Made by a program: the position numbers and the translations under genes
Shown: one piece after another, positions 24,781-34,367 of the stretch
How positions within the stretch are numbered: the stretch's first letter is position 1
Layout of the letters: each line of letters begins with the position of its first letter
The notes under the pieces: generated by a model
What the model was told of the DNA's origin: nothing
Seen by the model: the letters and a program-made list of their open reading frames with translations, nothing else
Database searches by the model: none
Assembly (NCBI RefSeq): GCF_008704425.1
Contig: NZ_CP023696.1
Span: forward strand, 2,094,501-2,158,500
Source of the DNA: Streptomyces fradiae ATCC 10745 = DSM 40063
GTDB taxonomy: Bacteria; Actinomycetota; Actinomycetes; Streptomycetales; Streptomycetaceae
Direction of reading: 5' to 3'
Length of the DNA: 64,000 bases

Positions 24781-27402
24781 TCAGCCCTGGGGAAGGGCGG
24801 CCAGCTGGGCCTGGATGCGGGCGATGTCCTCGTCCGCCTTGGCGAGCCGCGTGCGGATCTTCTCCACGACCTGGTCGGGCGCCTTGGCGAGGAACGCCTC
24901 GTTGCCGAGCTTGCCCTCGGCCTGGGCCTTCTCCTTCTCGGCGGCGGCCAGGTCCTTGGCGAGGCGCTTGCGCTCGGCGGCGACGTCGATCGTGCCCGAC
25001 AGGTCGAGCGCGACCGTGGCGCCCGCGACCGGCAGGGACGCCGTGGCCGCGAAGCCCTCGCCCTCCGGCTGGAGGCGCAGCAGCTGGCGGATCGCCGCCT
25101 CGTGCGGCACCAGCGCCGTACCGGCCAGGTCCAGGCGGGCCGGGACCTTCTGGCCGGGCTGGAGGCCCTGGTCGGAGCGGAACCGGCGGACCTCGGTGAC
25201 GACCCGCTGGACCAGCTCGATCTCCCGCTCGGCCGCCTCGTCGCGGAACCCGGAGTCCTTCGGCCACTCGGCGACGACCAGGGACTCGCCGCCGGTCAGC
25301 GTGGTCCACAGCGTGTCGGTGACGAACGGCACGACGGGGTGCAGCAGGCGCAGCATCACGTCCAGCACCTCGCCGAGGACGCGCGCGGACACCTTCGCCT
25401 GCTCGCCGCCCGCGAAGAACGTGGTCTTCGACAGCTCGACGTACCAGTCGAAGACCTCGTCCCACGCGAAGTGGTACAGGGCCTCGCTGAGCTTGGCGAA
25501 CTGGAAGTCGTCGTAGTACGCGTCGACCTCGGCGACGGTCTTGCCCAGGCGGGACAGGATCCAGCGGTCCGCGGCCGTCATCGCGGAGGCGTCGGGCAGC
25601 GGGCCCTCGACCGTGGCGCCGTTCATCAGCGCGAAGCGGGTGGCGTTCCAGATCTTGTTGGCGAAGTTGCGGGACGCCTGGACCCAGTCCTCACCGATCG
25701 GGACGTCGACGCCCGGGTTGGCGCCCTTCGCCAGGGTGAAGCGCAGGGCGTCGGAGCCGTACTTGTCCATCCAGTCCAGCGGGTTGACCGTGTTCCCGAA
25801 CGACTTCGACATCTTCTTGCCGAACTCGTCGCGGACCATGCCGTGGAACGCGATCGTGCGGAACGGCGGCTGCCCGTCCATGGCGTACAGGCCGAACATC
25901 ATCATCCGGGCGACCCAGAAGAACATCAGGTCGTAGCCGGTGACCAGGACGGAGTTCGGATAGAACTTCTCCAGGTCGGGCGTCCGCTCCGGCCAGCCGA
26001 GCGTGGAGAACGGCCACAGGCCGGACGAGAACCACGTGTCGAGGACGTCGGTGTCCTGGGTCCAGCCCTCGCCCGCGGGCGGCTCCTCGTCCGGTCCGAC
26101 GCAGACCAGCTCGCCGTCCGGGCCGTGCCAGACGGGGATGCGGTGGCCCCACCACAGCTGGCGCGAGATGCACCAGTCGTTGAGGTTGTCGACCCAGTCG
26201 AAGTAGCGCTGCGCCATGTCGGCCGGGTGGATGTCGACCCGGCCGTCGCGGACGGCGTCCCCGGCGGCCTTGGCGAGGCTCTCGACCTTCACCCACCACT
26301 GCATCGAGAGGCGGGGCTCCAGCGTCGTCTTGCAGCGGGAGCAGTGGCCGACGGAGTGGACGTACGGGCGCTTCTCGGCGACGATCCGGCCCTCGGCGCG
26401 CAGGGCGGCGACGATCGCGGAGCGGGCCTCGAACCGGTCCAGGCCCTGGAAGGGGCCGTGGACGGTGATCACGCCGCGCTCGTCGAGGACCTCGATGGAC
26501 TCCAGGTCGTGGCGCTGGCCGATGGCGAAGTCGTTCGGGTCGTGCGCCGGGGTCACCTTGACGGCGCCGGTGCCGAAGGCGGGGTCGACGTGGGTGTCGT
26601 CGACGACCGGGATGCTGCGGTCGGTCAGCGGCAGCTTGATCTGCTTGCCGATCAGGTGGGCGTAGCGCTCGTCGTCGGGGTGGACGGCGACGGCCGTGTC
26701 GCCGAGCATCGTCTCCGCGCGCGTGGTGGCGACGACGATGGCGTCCTCGCCCTCGCCGTACTTCATGGAGACGAGCTCGCCGTCGTCGTCCTGGTAGTCG
26801 ACCTCGATGTCGGAGATGGCGGTGAGGCAGCGGGGGCACCAGTTGATGATGCGCTCGGCGCGGTAGATCAGGCCGTCGTCGAACATCTTCTTGAAGACGG
26901 TCTGGACGGCTCGCGACAGGCCCTCGTCCATGGTGAACCGGTCCCGGCTCCAGGCGAGGCCCTCGCCGAGGCGCCGCATCTGGCCGGCGATCTGGCCGCC
27001 GGACTCGGCCTTCCACTCCCAGACCCGCTCGACGAAGGCCTCGCGGCCCAGGTCGTGGCGGGACTTGCCCTCCTTGGCGAGCTCGCGCTCGACGACGTTC
27101 TGGGTGGCGATGCCGGCGTGGTCCATGCCGGGCTGCCACAGCGTCTCGTACCCCTGCATGCGCTTGCGGCGGGTGAGGGCGTCGATCAGCGTGTGCTCGA
27201 AGGCGTGGCCCAGGTGGAGGGAGCCGGTGACGTTCGGCGGCGGGATGACGATGGTGTACGCGGGCTTCTCGCTCTTCGCGTCCGCCTCGAAGTAACCGCG
27301 CTCCACCCAGCTCTCGTACAGCTTCCCCTCTACCTCGGCCGGCGCGTACTGGGTCGGCAGTTCGGGGACGGATGCTGGCTGATGCTGAGTGTTCTCGGTC
27401 AC
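24781..27402 (-). CDS. valS: Valyl-tRNA synthetase
   Basis: 873 residues. Class I motifs are HLGH (residues 63-66) and KMSKS (about 531). The editing domain ([20 protein letters not shown]) and the C-terminal coiled-coil arm (about 800-870, rich in Lys/Glu/Ala) are complete. It joins valine to tRNA-Val. The GTG start has no ribosome site; TAAACT lies exactly six bases upstream, so the transcript probably begins at the G of the start codon (leaderless). No T-box leader is present. Confidence 0.97.
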   Translation of the reverse strand: MTENTQHQPASVPELPTQYAPAEVEGKLYESWVERGYFEADAKSEKPAYTIVIPPPNVTGSLHLGHAFEHTLIDALTRRKRMQGYETLWQPGMDHAGIATQNVVERELAKEGKSRHDLGREAFVERVWEWKAESGGQIAGQMRRLGEGLAWSRDRFTMDEGLSRAVQTVFKKMFDDGLIYRAERIINWCPRCLTAISDIEVDYQDDDGELVSMKYGEGEDAIVVATTRAETMLGDTAVAVHPDDERYAHLIGKQIKLPLTDRSIPVVDDTHVDPAFGTGAVKVTPAHDPNDFAIGQRHDLESIEVLDERGVITVHGPFQGLDRFEARSAIVAALRAEGRIVAEKRPYVHSVGHCSRCKTTLEPRLSMQWWVKVESLAKAAGDAVRDGRVDIHPADMAQRYFDWVDNLNDWCISRQLWWGHRIPVWHGPDGELVCVGPDEEPPAGEGWTQDTDVLDTWFSSGLWPFSTLGWPERTPDLEKFYPNSVLVTGYDLMFFWVARMMMFGLYAMDGQPPFRTIAFHGMVRDEFGKKMSKSFGNTVNPLDWMDKYGSDALRFTLAKGANPGVDVPIGEDWVQASRNFANKIWNATRFALMNGATVEGPLPDASAMTAADRWILSRLGKTVAEVDAYYDDFQFAKLSEALYHFAWDEVFDWYVELSKTTFFAGGEQAKVSARVLGEVLDVMLRLLHPVVPFVTDTLWTTLTGGESLVVAEWPKDSGFRDEAAEREIELVQRVVTEVRRFRSDQGLQPGQKVPARLDLAGTALVPHEAAIRQLLRLQPEGEGFAATASLPVAGATVALDLSGTIDVAAERKRLAKDLAAAEKEKAQAEGKLGNEAFLAKAPDQVVEKIRTRLAKADEDIARIQAQLAALPQG

Positions 27403-27408
27403 GGGCCC

Positions 27409-27414
27409 AGTTTA
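27409..27414 (-). promoter_or_regulatory. -10 element of a leaderless valS promoter
   Basis: TAAACT on the minus strand fits TANNNT and ends six bases before the GTG start of valS, the geometry of leaderless Streptomyces messages. The -35 is not distinct (TTCAGT at 18 bp). Confidence 0.45.
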
Positions 27415-27539
27415 GGGGTGTCACAGCCCCGTACTGAAACGGGAATGTTCCGTGACAGTCCGCACCCCGCGGCCCCCGGTGGACGCTCCTTCGGCCAAGA
27501 TGTGGGCAACGCACACACGTCTGATGGGGGACCCCACTC

Positions 27540-28544
27540 ATGAGCTACAACCAGCCGGGCCCGTACGGCGGACCGCCCCAGCAGCCCGGCCCCTACGGCC
27601 AGCCGGGCCAGCCCGCGCAGCCGGGGCCGTACGGCCAGCCGGGTCCCTACGGCCAGCCGCAGGCGCCGCAGCCCGGCTACGGCTACCCGCAGCAGGCCCC
27701 GCCGGCGCAGCCGGGGTACGGCTACCCGCAGCAGCCGCCCGCGCCGTACGGCCAGCCGCCGCAGCCGGGCGCCTACGGGCAGCCGCCGCAGCAGCCCCCG
27801 TACGGCGCCGGGCCGGGCTACCCCGGGGGGCCGGTGCCGCCGCAGGCCCCCAAGAAGAAGACGGGCCTGATCATCGGCGTGGCGGCCGGTGTGGTGGCGC
27901 TGGGCGTGGGCGCGTGGTTCCTGTTCTCGGGGATGGGCGGCGGCAACGCGGCCGTGGCGGACGACACCAAGGGGTACAAGATCACCCCGGCGGAGACGAT
28001 CGGCGACTTCAAGAAGACCGGCGGCGACCGGACGATCAAGCTGGACGCCAAGATGACGGCGAACGCGACCGCGATGGGCATCAAGAACCCGCAGATGGTC
28101 GTGGCCAACTACAAGGCGGGGGCCGTCTCGGGCACGACGCCGGGCCGCAGCATGAGCCTCAACGGCACGTGGGGCGAGATCGCCGACCCGGAGAAGGCCG
28201 TCGACGCGGGCTTCGCCAACTACACCAAGAAGGAGAACTCCCAGCTCGGCGAGTCGCTGAAGCTGGAGCCCGTGGGGTCTCCGGAGGAGAAGACCCCGGA
28301 CGGCTTCGAGGGCGCCCTGATGAAGTGCCAGTACCTGAAGTTCAGCAACCCCGACGGCGACGGCAGCATGGAGAAGGGCCCGAAGGAGGCGCGGATCCCG
28401 ACCTGCATCTGGGCGGACTACAGCACGTACGGCGTGGTCAACACGATCGACCTGCTGGCCGCCACGACCGGTCAGGCGCCGAGCCTGGACCAGGCCGCCG
28501 ACCTGGCCGCGCAGCACTACAAGAACTCCCGCTCCAAGGCCTGA
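27540..28544 (+). CDS. Membrane-anchored protein with Pro/Gly/Gln/Tyr-rich N-terminus
   Basis: 334 residues. Residues 1-105 are tandem PYGQPG and PGYGYPQQ variants, a cytoplasmic low-complexity arm common in Streptomyces. After a PKKKTG stop-transfer-type basic patch comes one membrane helix (about 108-130). The remaining 200 residues are extracytoplasmic with two cysteines (in MKCQYLKFS and IPTCIWADY) that could form a disulphide. No enzymatic motif was recognised. GGGGGA lies eight bases before the ATG. A strong bidirectional terminator separates it from clpX. Confidence 0.85.
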   Translation: MSYNQPGPYGGPPQQPGPYGQPGQPAQPGPYGQPGPYGQPQAPQPGYGYPQQAPPAQPGYGYPQQPPAPYGQPPQPGAYGQPPQQPPYGAGPGYPGGPVPPQAPKKKTGLIIGVAAGVVALGVGAWFLFSGMGGGNAAVADDTKGYKITPAETIGDFKKTGGDRTIKLDAKMTANATAMGIKNPQMVVANYKAGAVSGTTPGRSMSLNGTWGEIADPEKAVDAGFANYTKKENSQLGESLKLEPVGSPEEKTPDGFEGALMKCQYLKFSNPDGDGSMEKGPKEARIPTCIWADYSTYGVVNTIDLLAATTGQAPSLDQAADLAAQHYKNSRSKA

Positions 28545-28563
28545 CGGCCGGCCCCGGCAGCAC

Positions 28564-28605
28564 AAGGGCGCCCGCCCGGTTCCACCGAACCGGGCGGGCG
28601 CCCTT
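28564..28605. terminator. Bidirectional terminator between the PGQY protein and clpX
   Basis: A perfect 19-bp stem: AAGGGCGCCCGCCCGGTTC pairs with GAACCGGGCGGGCGCCCTT around CACC. Both convergent genes end within 20 bases of it. Confidence 0.9.
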
Positions 28606-28624
28606 CCCGCGTACGCCGGTGGGC

Positions 28625-29908
28625 CTACGCGCTCTTCTCGTGGCGGCCCTGGTCCTTGACGACACGGGGCACCAGGGTCGGGTTGACGTTGTTGTGGACG
28701 ACGTCCTCGGTGATGACGACGCGGGCGACGTCCTTGCGGGACGGGACCTCGTACATCACCGACATGAGGACCTCCTCCATGATGGCGCGCAGCCCGCGCG
28801 CGCCGGTGCCGCGCAGGATGGCCTGGTCGGCGATGGCCTCCAGGGCGGGGCGGTCGAAGTCCAGCTCCACACCGTCGAGTTCGAAGAGGCGCTGGTACTG
28901 CTTCACCAGGGCGTTGCGCGGCTCGACCAGGATCTTGAGCAGGGCCTCGCGGTCCAGGTTGTGCACGGAGGTGATGACGGGGAGGCGGCCGATGAACTCC
29001 GGGATCATCCCGAACTTCACCAGGTCCTCCGGCATGACCTCCTGGAACTGGTCGCTCGCCTCGATCTCCCGCTTGGAGCGGATCGTGGCACCGAAGCCGA
29101 TGCCCTTGGCGCCGGCCCGCGACTCGATGATCTTCTCCAGACCGGCGAAGGCGCCGCCCACGATGAACAGCACGTTCGTCGTGTCGATCTGGATGAACTC
29201 CTGGTGCGGGTGCTTGCGTCCGCCCTGCGGCGGCACGGAGGCGGTGGTGCCCTCCAGGATCTTCAGCAGGGCCTGCTGGACGCCCTCGCCCGACACGTCG
29301 CGGGTGATGGAGGGGTTCTCGCTCTTGCGGGCCACCTTGTCGATCTCGTCGATGTAGATGATGCCCGTCTCGGCCTTCTTGACGTCGTAGTCGGCCGCCT
29401 GGATGAGCTTGAGCAGGATGTTCTCGACGTCCTCGCCGACGTATCCGGCCTCCGTCAGCGCCGTGGCGTCGGCGATGGCGAAGGGGACGTTCAGCATGCG
29501 CGCCAGCGTCTGGGCGAGCAGGGTCTTGCCGGAGCCCGTGGGACCCAGCAGCAGGATGTTGGACTTGGCGAGCTCGATCGCGTCGTCCCTGCCCTGCGCG
29601 CCGCCGTTCTCACCGGCCTGGACGCGCTTGTAGTGGTTGTACACGGCGACGGAGAGGGCCTTCTTCGCCGGCTCCTGGCCGACGACGTAGCCCTCCAGGA
29701 ACTCGTAGATCTCGCGGGGCTTGGGGAGTTCCTCCCAGCGCACCTCGCTCGTCTCGGCGAGCTCCTCCTCGATGATCTCGTTGCAGAGGTCGATGCACTC
29801 GTCGCAGATGTACACACCGGGGCCTGCGATGAGCTTCTTCACCTGCTTCTGGCTCTTTCCGCAGAACGAGCACTTGAGCAGGTCGCCGCCATCACCGATG
29901 CGTGCCAC
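28625..29908 (-). CDS. clpX: ATP-dependent protease ATPase subunit ClpX
   Basis: 427 residues. The N-terminal zinc-binding domain has CSFC and CDEC (about residues 13-40). Walker A is GPTGSGKT (about 124-131), Walker [12 protein letters not shown], sensor motifs GRLPVI and [11 protein letters not shown], and the pore loop and IGF-type ClpP contact lie where expected (GIGFGA). It unfolds substrates and feeds them to ClpP. The GTG has GGGGAAG seven bases upstream. It is the third gene after clpP1-clpP2 but is separated from them by 158 bases with a hairpin, so it probably has its own promoter. Confidence 0.97.
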   Translation of the reverse strand: MARIGDGGDLLKCSFCGKSQKQVKKLIAGPGVYICDECIDLCNEIIEEELAETSEVRWEELPKPREIYEFLEGYVVGQEPAKKALSVAVYNHYKRVQAGENGGAQGRDDAIELAKSNILLLGPTGSGKTLLAQTLARMLNVPFAIADATALTEAGYVGEDVENILLKLIQAADYDVKKAETGIIYIDEIDKVARKSENPSITRDVSGEGVQQALLKILEGTTASVPPQGGRKHPHQEFIQIDTTNVLFIVGGAFAGLEKIIESRAGAKGIGFGATIRSKREIEASDQFQEVMPEDLVKFGMIPEFIGRLPVITSVHNLDREALLKILVEPRNALVKQYQRLFELDGVELDFDRPALEAIADQAILRGTGARGLRAIMEEVLMSVMYEVPSRKDVARVVITEDVVHNNVNPTLVPRVVKDQGRHEKSA

Positions 29909-30003
29909 GAGGTGCTTCCCCTTCGCCTGGGAGCGGCTTGTTCGCAGCCGGCTCCTGGTGCCTCATATCCGACGGTACCTTGCCGGGCCCTTTGTTCGGG
30001 CCC

Positions 30004-30055
30004 CCCTTGGCACGGTTCGCGCCGACGGGGGTCCGCCGGGGCGCCGTGCCAAGGG
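30004..30055 (-). terminator. Terminator of the clpP1-clpP2 unit
   Basis: CCCTTGGCACGG and CCGTGCCAAGGG form a perfect 12-bp stem; CGCC/GGCG can extend it inside the 28-base loop. It begins 12 bases after the clpP2 stop. Confidence 0.7.
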
Positions 30056-30066
30056 AAGGTCGGGCG

Positions 30067-30741
30067 TCAGGCCGCCGCGGCCGCCGTGCTCTTGCGGGTC
30101 GAGACGATCTGGTCGATCAGGCCGTACGCCAGGGCGTCCTCGGCCGTGAGGATCTTGTCGCGCTCGATGTCGTCGCGGATCTTCTCGATCGGCTGCGTGG
30201 AGTGCTTGGCGAGCATCTCCTCGAGCTGCGTGCGCATCCGCAGGATCTCGTTGGCCGCGATCTCCAGGTCGGAGAGCTGCTCGCGGCCCGTGCCGCCGGA
30301 CGGCTGGTGGATGAGCACGCGGGCGTTGGGCAGGGCCATGCGCTTGCCGGGGGTGCCGGCGGCGAGGAGGACGGCGGCGGCGGACGCGGCCTGGCCCATG
30401 CAGACGGTCTGGATGTCCGGCTTCACGAACTGCATCGTGTCGTAGATGGCCGTCAGCGCGGTGAAGGAGCCGCCGGGGCTGTTGATGTAGACCGAGATGT
30501 CCCGGTCCGGGTCCATCGACTCCAGGCACAGGAGCTGGGCCATGACGTCGTTGGCGGAGGCGTCGTCGATCTGGACGCCGAGGAAGATCACGCGCTCTTC
30601 GAAGAGCTTTGCGTAAGGGTCGTACTCGCGCACGCCCTGGGAGGTGCGCTCGACGAAGCGGGGGACGACGTAACGGCTGTCCACCTGCGGGCCGGTGTAG
30701 AGGCCGCTCGCGGAGAAGTTGCTCATGGGGTGTTTCACCAT
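30067..30741 (-). CDS. clpP2: ATP-dependent Clp protease proteolytic subunit (second of the pair)
   Basis: 224 residues; an ATG five codons in ([14 protein letters not shown]) is an alternative start with GGTGAAA upstream. The catalytic serine is in MGQAASAAA (about 118), histidine in LIHQPSGG (about 143) and aspartate in the [12 protein letters not shown] region. It forms a mixed ring with ClpP1 in actinobacteria and degrades unfolded or tagged proteins. It follows clpP1 by 53 bases. Confidence 0.96.
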   Translation of the reverse strand: MVKHPMSNFSASGLYTGPQVDSRYVVPRFVERTSQGVREYDPYAKLFEERVIFLGVQIDDASANDVMAQLLCLESMDPDRDISVYINSPGGSFTALTAIYDTMQFVKPDIQTVCMGQAASAAAVLLAAGTPGKRMALPNARVLIHQPSGGTGREQLSDLEIAANEILRMRTQLEEMLAKHSTQPIEKIRDDIERDKILTAEDALAYGLIDQIVSTRKSTAAAAA

Positions 30742-30794
30742 CCTGGTGGCGTTCGGCGGGCTGCTGAGGGCGGGGCTGTCGGTGCGGCGGGCGC

Positions 30795-31412
30795 TCAGGC
30801 GCCGGTGCCGCCACCGCCCGGAACGCCCGAGGCGGCGGAGATGATCTCGTCGATCAGGCCGTACTCCTTGGCCTCCTCGGCGGTGAACCAGCGGTCGCGG
30901 TCGCCGTCGCGGATGATCGTCTCCACGGTCTGGCCCGAGTGGCGCGCCGTGATCTCGGCCATGCGCCGCTTCGTCCGGAGGAGGTACTCGGCCTGGATCT
31001 TGATGTCCGAGGCGGTGCCGCCGATGCCGGCGGAGCCCTGGTGCATCAGGATGTCGGTGTTGGGCAGGGCGAAGCGCTTGCCCGCCGTGCCGCCGGTCAG
31101 CAGGAACTGGCCCATGGAGGCGGCCATGCCCATGCCGATCGTGACGACGTCGTTCGGGATGTACTGCATGGTGTCGTAGATCGCCATGCCGGCCGTCACC
31201 GAGCCGCCGGGGCTGTTGATGTACAGGTAGATGTCCTTGTCCGGGTCGGCGGCAAGGAGCAGCATCTGGGCGGTGATCTTGTTGGCGATGTCGTCGTCGA
31301 CCTGCTGGCCGAGGAAGACGATGCGCTCGCCGAGCAGCCGGTTGTACACATGGTCGCCGAGGCCACCACCGATGGACGGCTCACCCGCGGCGTAAGGCAT
31401 CAGATTCGTCAC
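30795..31412 (-). CDS. clpP1: ATP-dependent Clp protease proteolytic subunit (first of the pair)
   Basis: 205 residues from a GTG with AGGTGG upstream. The active-site serine is in [11 protein letters not shown] (about 98), histidine in ILMHQGSAG (about 122) and the third residue in [12 protein letters not shown]. In Streptomyces the clpP1-clpP2 operon is activated by ClgR; a ClgR-type box lies about 130 bases upstream. Confidence 0.97.
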   Translation of the reverse strand: MTNLMPYAAGEPSIGGGLGDHVYNRLLGERIVFLGQQVDDDIANKITAQMLLLAADPDKDIYLYINSPGGSVTAGMAIYDTMQYIPNDVVTIGMGMAASMGQFLLTGGTAGKRFALPNTDILMHQGSAGIGGTASDIKIQAEYLLRTKRRMAEITARHSGQTVETIIRDGDRDRWFTAEEAKEYGLIDEIISAASGVPGGGGTGA

Positions 31413-31543
31413 GTATCCACCTGCTCGTCTCTGACGGCTGCGGCCGTCTCAGCGTCTGTCGTACTGGGGGCGGGTACTCCCCTGCCCTCGTATTCATGGA
31501 CCCTAACGCGCAGGTGGGCGGGCGCCATCCCGCTTCCCGAACT

Positions 31544-31560
31544 GTTCGCTGGGAGCGCAA
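31544..31560 (-). promoter_or_regulatory. ClgR-like operator upstream of clpP1
   Basis: GTTCGCTGGGAGCGCAA contains CGCT-GGG-AGCG, matching the core CGCY-N3-RGCG of ClgR sites as I know them from Streptomyces and Corynebacterium. About 38 bases downstream towards clpP1 is TAGGGT (31505-31500), a -10-like hexamer without a good -35, as expected for an activator-dependent promoter. Confidence 0.6.
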
Positions 31561-31575
31561 GGTTCCGTGGATACG

Positions 31576-31616
31576 GCGGCGGGCCCCGGCCGCGCAGTGC
31601 GTCCGGAGCCCGCCGC
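31576..31616 (-). terminator. Terminator of tig
   Basis: GCGGCGGGCCCCGG and CCGGAGCCCGCCGC form a 14-bp stem with one mismatch and a 13-base loop, 22 bases after the tig stop and just before the ClgR-like box. Confidence 0.65.
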
Positions 31617-31637
31617 GGAGCTCAGGGCGAGGCCCGA

Positions 31638-33047
31638 TCAGGCCTCGGACTTCTCCTCGGACTTCTCGTCGGCCTTCGCCTCGGCGTCGTCGCCGGCCTC
31701 GGCGGACGCCTCGGCCGTCTCGGCCGTCTCGTCCTCGTCGTCGTCCAGGACGACCGGCTCGCCGTCGGTGTCGACGACCTTGGCGGCCTCGACCACGAGG
31801 GCCAGGGCCTTGCCGCGGGCGACCTCGCCGACGAGCATCGGGACCTGGTTGCCCTCGACGACGGCCTGGGCGAACTGGTCGGGGCTCATGCCGGAGGACG
31901 CGGCGCGGCGCATCAGGTGCTCGGTCAGCTCGTCCTGGTTGACGTTCAGCTTCTCCTTGGAGACGAGCTCGTCCAGGATGAACTGGGTCTTGATGCCCTT
32001 GACCGCCTGCTCCTGGGTCTCGGCGTCGAACTCCTCGACCGTCTTGCCCTGGAGCTCCAGGTACTTCTCCAGCGTGAGGCCCATCTGGCCGAGCTGGTGG
32101 TGCTCCAGGTTGTGCTTGCGGGTGTTGACCTCGTCCTCGAGGAGCTTCTCGGGGATCGGGACCTCGACCAGCTTGAGCAGCTCGTCCAGGACGCGCTCCT
32201 GGGCCTGGGTGGCCTGGTCGTACTGCTTCATGTTCTCGAGGCGCTTGCGGCTGTCGGCCTTCAGCTCGTCGAGGGTGTCGAACTCGCTCGCCATCTGGGC
32301 GAACTCGTCGTCCAGCTCGGGGAGCTCGCGGGCGGCGACCTGGGTGACCTTGACGGTGACCTCGGCCTCCTTGCCCTCGGCCGAGCCGCCCTTCAGCGTG
32401 GAGGTGAAGGTGGCCTCGCCACCGGCCTCCAGGCCGGTCACGGCGTCGTCGATGCCCTCGAGCAGCTCGCCGGAGCCGATCGTGTACTGCACGCCGGTGG
32501 CGACGCCGTCGGGGAGGACCTCGCCGTCGACCTTGGCCTCCAGGTCGATCGTCACGACGTCGCCCTCGGCGGCGGCGCGCTCGACCGGGGAGGTGGAGGC
32601 GAAGCGCTCGCGCAGCTGCTCCACGGACTTCTCGACGTCCTCGTCGGTGACCTCGACGGCGTCGACGGTGACCTCGATGCCGGAGTAGTCCGGGATCTCG
32701 ATGGCCGGGCGGATGTCGACCTCGGCGGTGAAGGCCAGCAGCTCGCCGTCCTTCAGCTCCGTGATGTCCACCTCGGGCTGGCCCAGCGGGTTGACGTCGG
32801 CCTCGTTGACCGCCTCGGTGTAGAGCTTCGGAAGGGCGTCGTTGACGGCCTCCTCCAGCACCGCACCGCGGCCGAACCGCTGGTCGATGACCCGGGCCGG
32901 GATCTTGCCCTTGCGGAAGCCCTTGACCGTGACCTGCTGGTTGATCTTCTTATACGCCGCGTCGAGGCTGGCCTTGAGCTCCTCGAAGGGCACCTCGACA
33001 GTGAGCCGAACCCGGGTCGGGTTCAGGGTCTCCACGGCGCTCTTCAC
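31638..33047 (-). CDS. tig: Trigger factor chaperone
   Basis: 469 residues. The N-terminal ribosome-binding domain holds the signature GFRKGKIPA (about 43-51). The peptidyl-prolyl isomerase domain is at about 155-245 ([16 protein letters not shown]) and the C-terminal arms follow. The final 45 residues are an acidic Glu/Asp/Ala tail typical of actinobacteria. It binds nascent chains at the ribosome exit. The GTG at 33047 has AAGGAGA seven bases upstream; longer in-frame starts lack family similarity. Confidence 0.96.
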   Translation of the reverse strand: MKSAVETLNPTRVRLTVEVPFEELKASLDAAYKKINQQVTVKGFRKGKIPARVIDQRFGRGAVLEEAVNDALPKLYTEAVNEADVNPLGQPEVDITELKDGELLAFTAEVDIRPAIEIPDYSGIEVTVDAVEVTDEDVEKSVEQLRERFASTSPVERAAAEGDVVTIDLEAKVDGEVLPDGVATGVQYTIGSGELLEGIDDAVTGLEAGGEATFTSTLKGGSAEGKEAEVTVKVTQVAARELPELDDEFAQMASEFDTLDELKADSRKRLENMKQYDQATQAQERVLDELLKLVEVPIPEKLLEDEVNTRKHNLEHHQLGQMGLTLEKYLELQGKTVEEFDAETQEQAVKGIKTQFILDELVSKEKLNVNQDELTEHLMRRAASSGMSPDQFAQAVVEGNQVPMLVGEVARGKALALVVEAAKVVDTDGEPVVLDDDEDETAETAEASAEAGDDAEAKADEKSEEKSEA

Positions 33048-33198
33048 GGTTCGGTCTCCTTGGTGGCTGATTCTTGGGTTTCCGCCGGGGCGCTGACTGC
33101 GGCGGCCCGGCCGATCGGCCCGGTCAGGAAGACACACGGGCACGTAGCTTGCATAGTAACCGCAAGGAGTACGGGCCCCACAACGTGATCATGGTCGC

Positions 33199-33243
33199 GC
33201 GGACACGCGCGCCGGACACGCGCCGGACACGCGCCGGACGCGC
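33199..33243. repeat. 11-bp tandem repeat downstream of tRNA-Pro
   Basis: GCCGGACACGC occurs twice exactly, with a third copy carrying one change and a partial copy before. It lies between the 3' end of tRNA-Pro and tig. No function visible. Confidence 0.6.
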
Positions 33244-33261
33244 GTGGTGGCCCGGTGGTGG

Positions 33262-33335
33262 TCGGGGTGGCGGGATTTGAACCCACGGCCTTCCGCTCCC
33301 AAAGCGGACGCGCTGCCAAGCTGCGCCACACCCCG
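33262..33335 (-). tRNA. tRNA-Pro (anticodon UGG)
   Basis: 74 bases, no encoded CCA. The acceptor stem CGGGGTG pairs with CACCCCG. The anticodon loop TTTGGGA between TCCGC and GCGGA gives UGG. The T-arm GTGGGTTCAAATCCCGC is standard. A tRNA-Pro/tRNA-Gly divergent pair beside tig is a known actinobacterial arrangement. Confidence 0.95.
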
Positions 33336-33474
33336 TCGGTGCGACACGTAGGGTACATGGCCGCGGGCTCTGCGTCGGCACATTGAAGGGGTGTGCGACC
33401 AGGCGCGGGAACCCGCTACGATGCTCTACGTGGCGCGGCCGTCGCTCCCCGGGGTGACGCGCGGTGTGCCGCTC

Positions 33475-33545
33475 GCGGGCGTAGCTCAATGGTAGAGCCC
33501 TAGTCTTCCAAACTAGCTACGCGGGTTCGATTCCCGTCGCCCGCT
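33475..33545 (+). tRNA. tRNA-Gly (anticodon UCC)
   Basis: 71 bases, no encoded CCA. The acceptor stem GCGGGCG pairs with CGCCCGC. The anticodon loop CTTCCAA between CTAGT and ACTAG gives UCC. The T-arm CGGGTTCGATTCCCG is standard. TACGAT at 33418-33423 is a plausible -10, with TGCGAC 18 bp before it. Confidence 0.95.
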
Positions 33546-33551
33546 CCGTAT

Positions 33552-33599
33552 CGAAACCGGCCCGGCCGGGTGATCGCTCACCCGGCCGGGCCGGTTTCG
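33552..33599. terminator. Strong terminator of tRNA-Gly
   Basis: A perfect 22-bp stem around a TCGC tetraloop, beginning CGAAACCGGCCCGG, seven bases after the tRNA. It may also work in reverse for the small membrane gene at 33757-33951. Confidence 0.9.
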
Positions 33600-33756
33600 T
33601 TCCCGGGCCCTCTCGCGCGCGGGCGGCCCGGCCACCGCGGCCCGGCGTGGGCGCCGTGGACGGATCCGGAGCCTCGGGAGCCGGGGGACCCGGAGGCCCT
33701 GGGCCCGGACGCCCGAGGTGCGGACGCCGGCGGACTCCCGGGGCCGGCGGGGGTGG

Positions 33757-33951
33757 CTAGAAGCTGATGCGGCTGATGGCCGCGGCTATGTCGTTGAGCA
33801 CCTTGGTGATCGTCGGCCCCAGTCCGGAGGACGCGAGGAAGAAGCCGAAGAGCGCGGCGACGACGGCGGGCCCCGCCTTGATGGAACCGCCGCGGATCAT
33901 CACCACCAGGACGATCAACAGCAACAGCACCACGGACAAGGAAATGGCCAC
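33757..33951 (-). CDS. Small membrane protein, 64 residues
   Basis: Starts at GTG 33951 with GAGGGGAT six bases upstream; longer frames upstream read as low-complexity and are unlikely. It begins VAISLSVVLLLLIVLVVMIR (one strong helix), then GGSIKAGPAVVAALFGFFLA as a second hydrophobic stretch, and an amphipathic tail SGLGPTITKVLNDIAAAISR. Similar small proteins are widespread in Streptomyces. Function unknown. Confidence 0.75.
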   Translation of the reverse strand: MAISLSVVLLLLIVLVVMIRGGSIKAGPAVVAALFGFFLASSGLGPTITKVLNDIAAAISRISF

Positions 33952-34367
33952 GACTGATCCCCTCGGTCGGTCCGTCCGGACGGCCGGGGGCACACGGCCC
34001 GGCACACCCCCGTACGGCTCCATGGTGCCACCAACAGCCCCTCCGGCGCTGCCCCGTGACGGATCGTGGACGGACGGTGGGGATCCCCGCGGGAGCCCCG
34101 CCCGTCCGGCGCACCGGGCGGCGGGAATTCCGCAACGGAATTCGGGGTGATCTCCGCGCCCCGCCCACATGTCCGCCACAGGAAGTCCGCAGGCGATTCC
34201 CCGCCTGCGCGCGGAACGGGACGGGGAGGGGGCCTGGGGGGTGATACGGCGGGCACTATGCGGCTTATGTGGGGGATTTGTCGTGTCATTACGGGCATCG
34301 CGCCGGATGCCGTGAGGTCAATTCGCCGGTTCTCGGAGCGCTGCGGGACGGGGCTAGGGTGCCTCGA
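33952..34367. other. Divergent intergenic region
   Basis: No gene supported. It separates the small membrane protein from the acyltransferase and must hold both promoters. The clearest structure is the inverted repeat GAATTCCG-CAA-CGGAATTC (34125-34143). TAGGGT at 34355-34360 lies seven bases before the acyltransferase ATG. Confidence 0.5.
34125..34143. promoter_or_regulatory. Perfect 8-bp inverted repeat, possible operator
   Basis: GAATTCCG and CGGAATTC flank CAA. It is A+T-richer than its surroundings and lies in a divergent promoter region. No regulator gene is adjacent, so its role is open. Confidence 0.35.

Noticed and set aside
27403..27539. T-box leader for valS
   Set aside because: The promoter-like -10 abuts the start codon and no specifier or antiterminator hairpin is visible.
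29909..30003. ClgR box upstream of clpX
   Set aside because: CGCCTGGGAGCGG resembles the core but has a four-base spacer rather than three.
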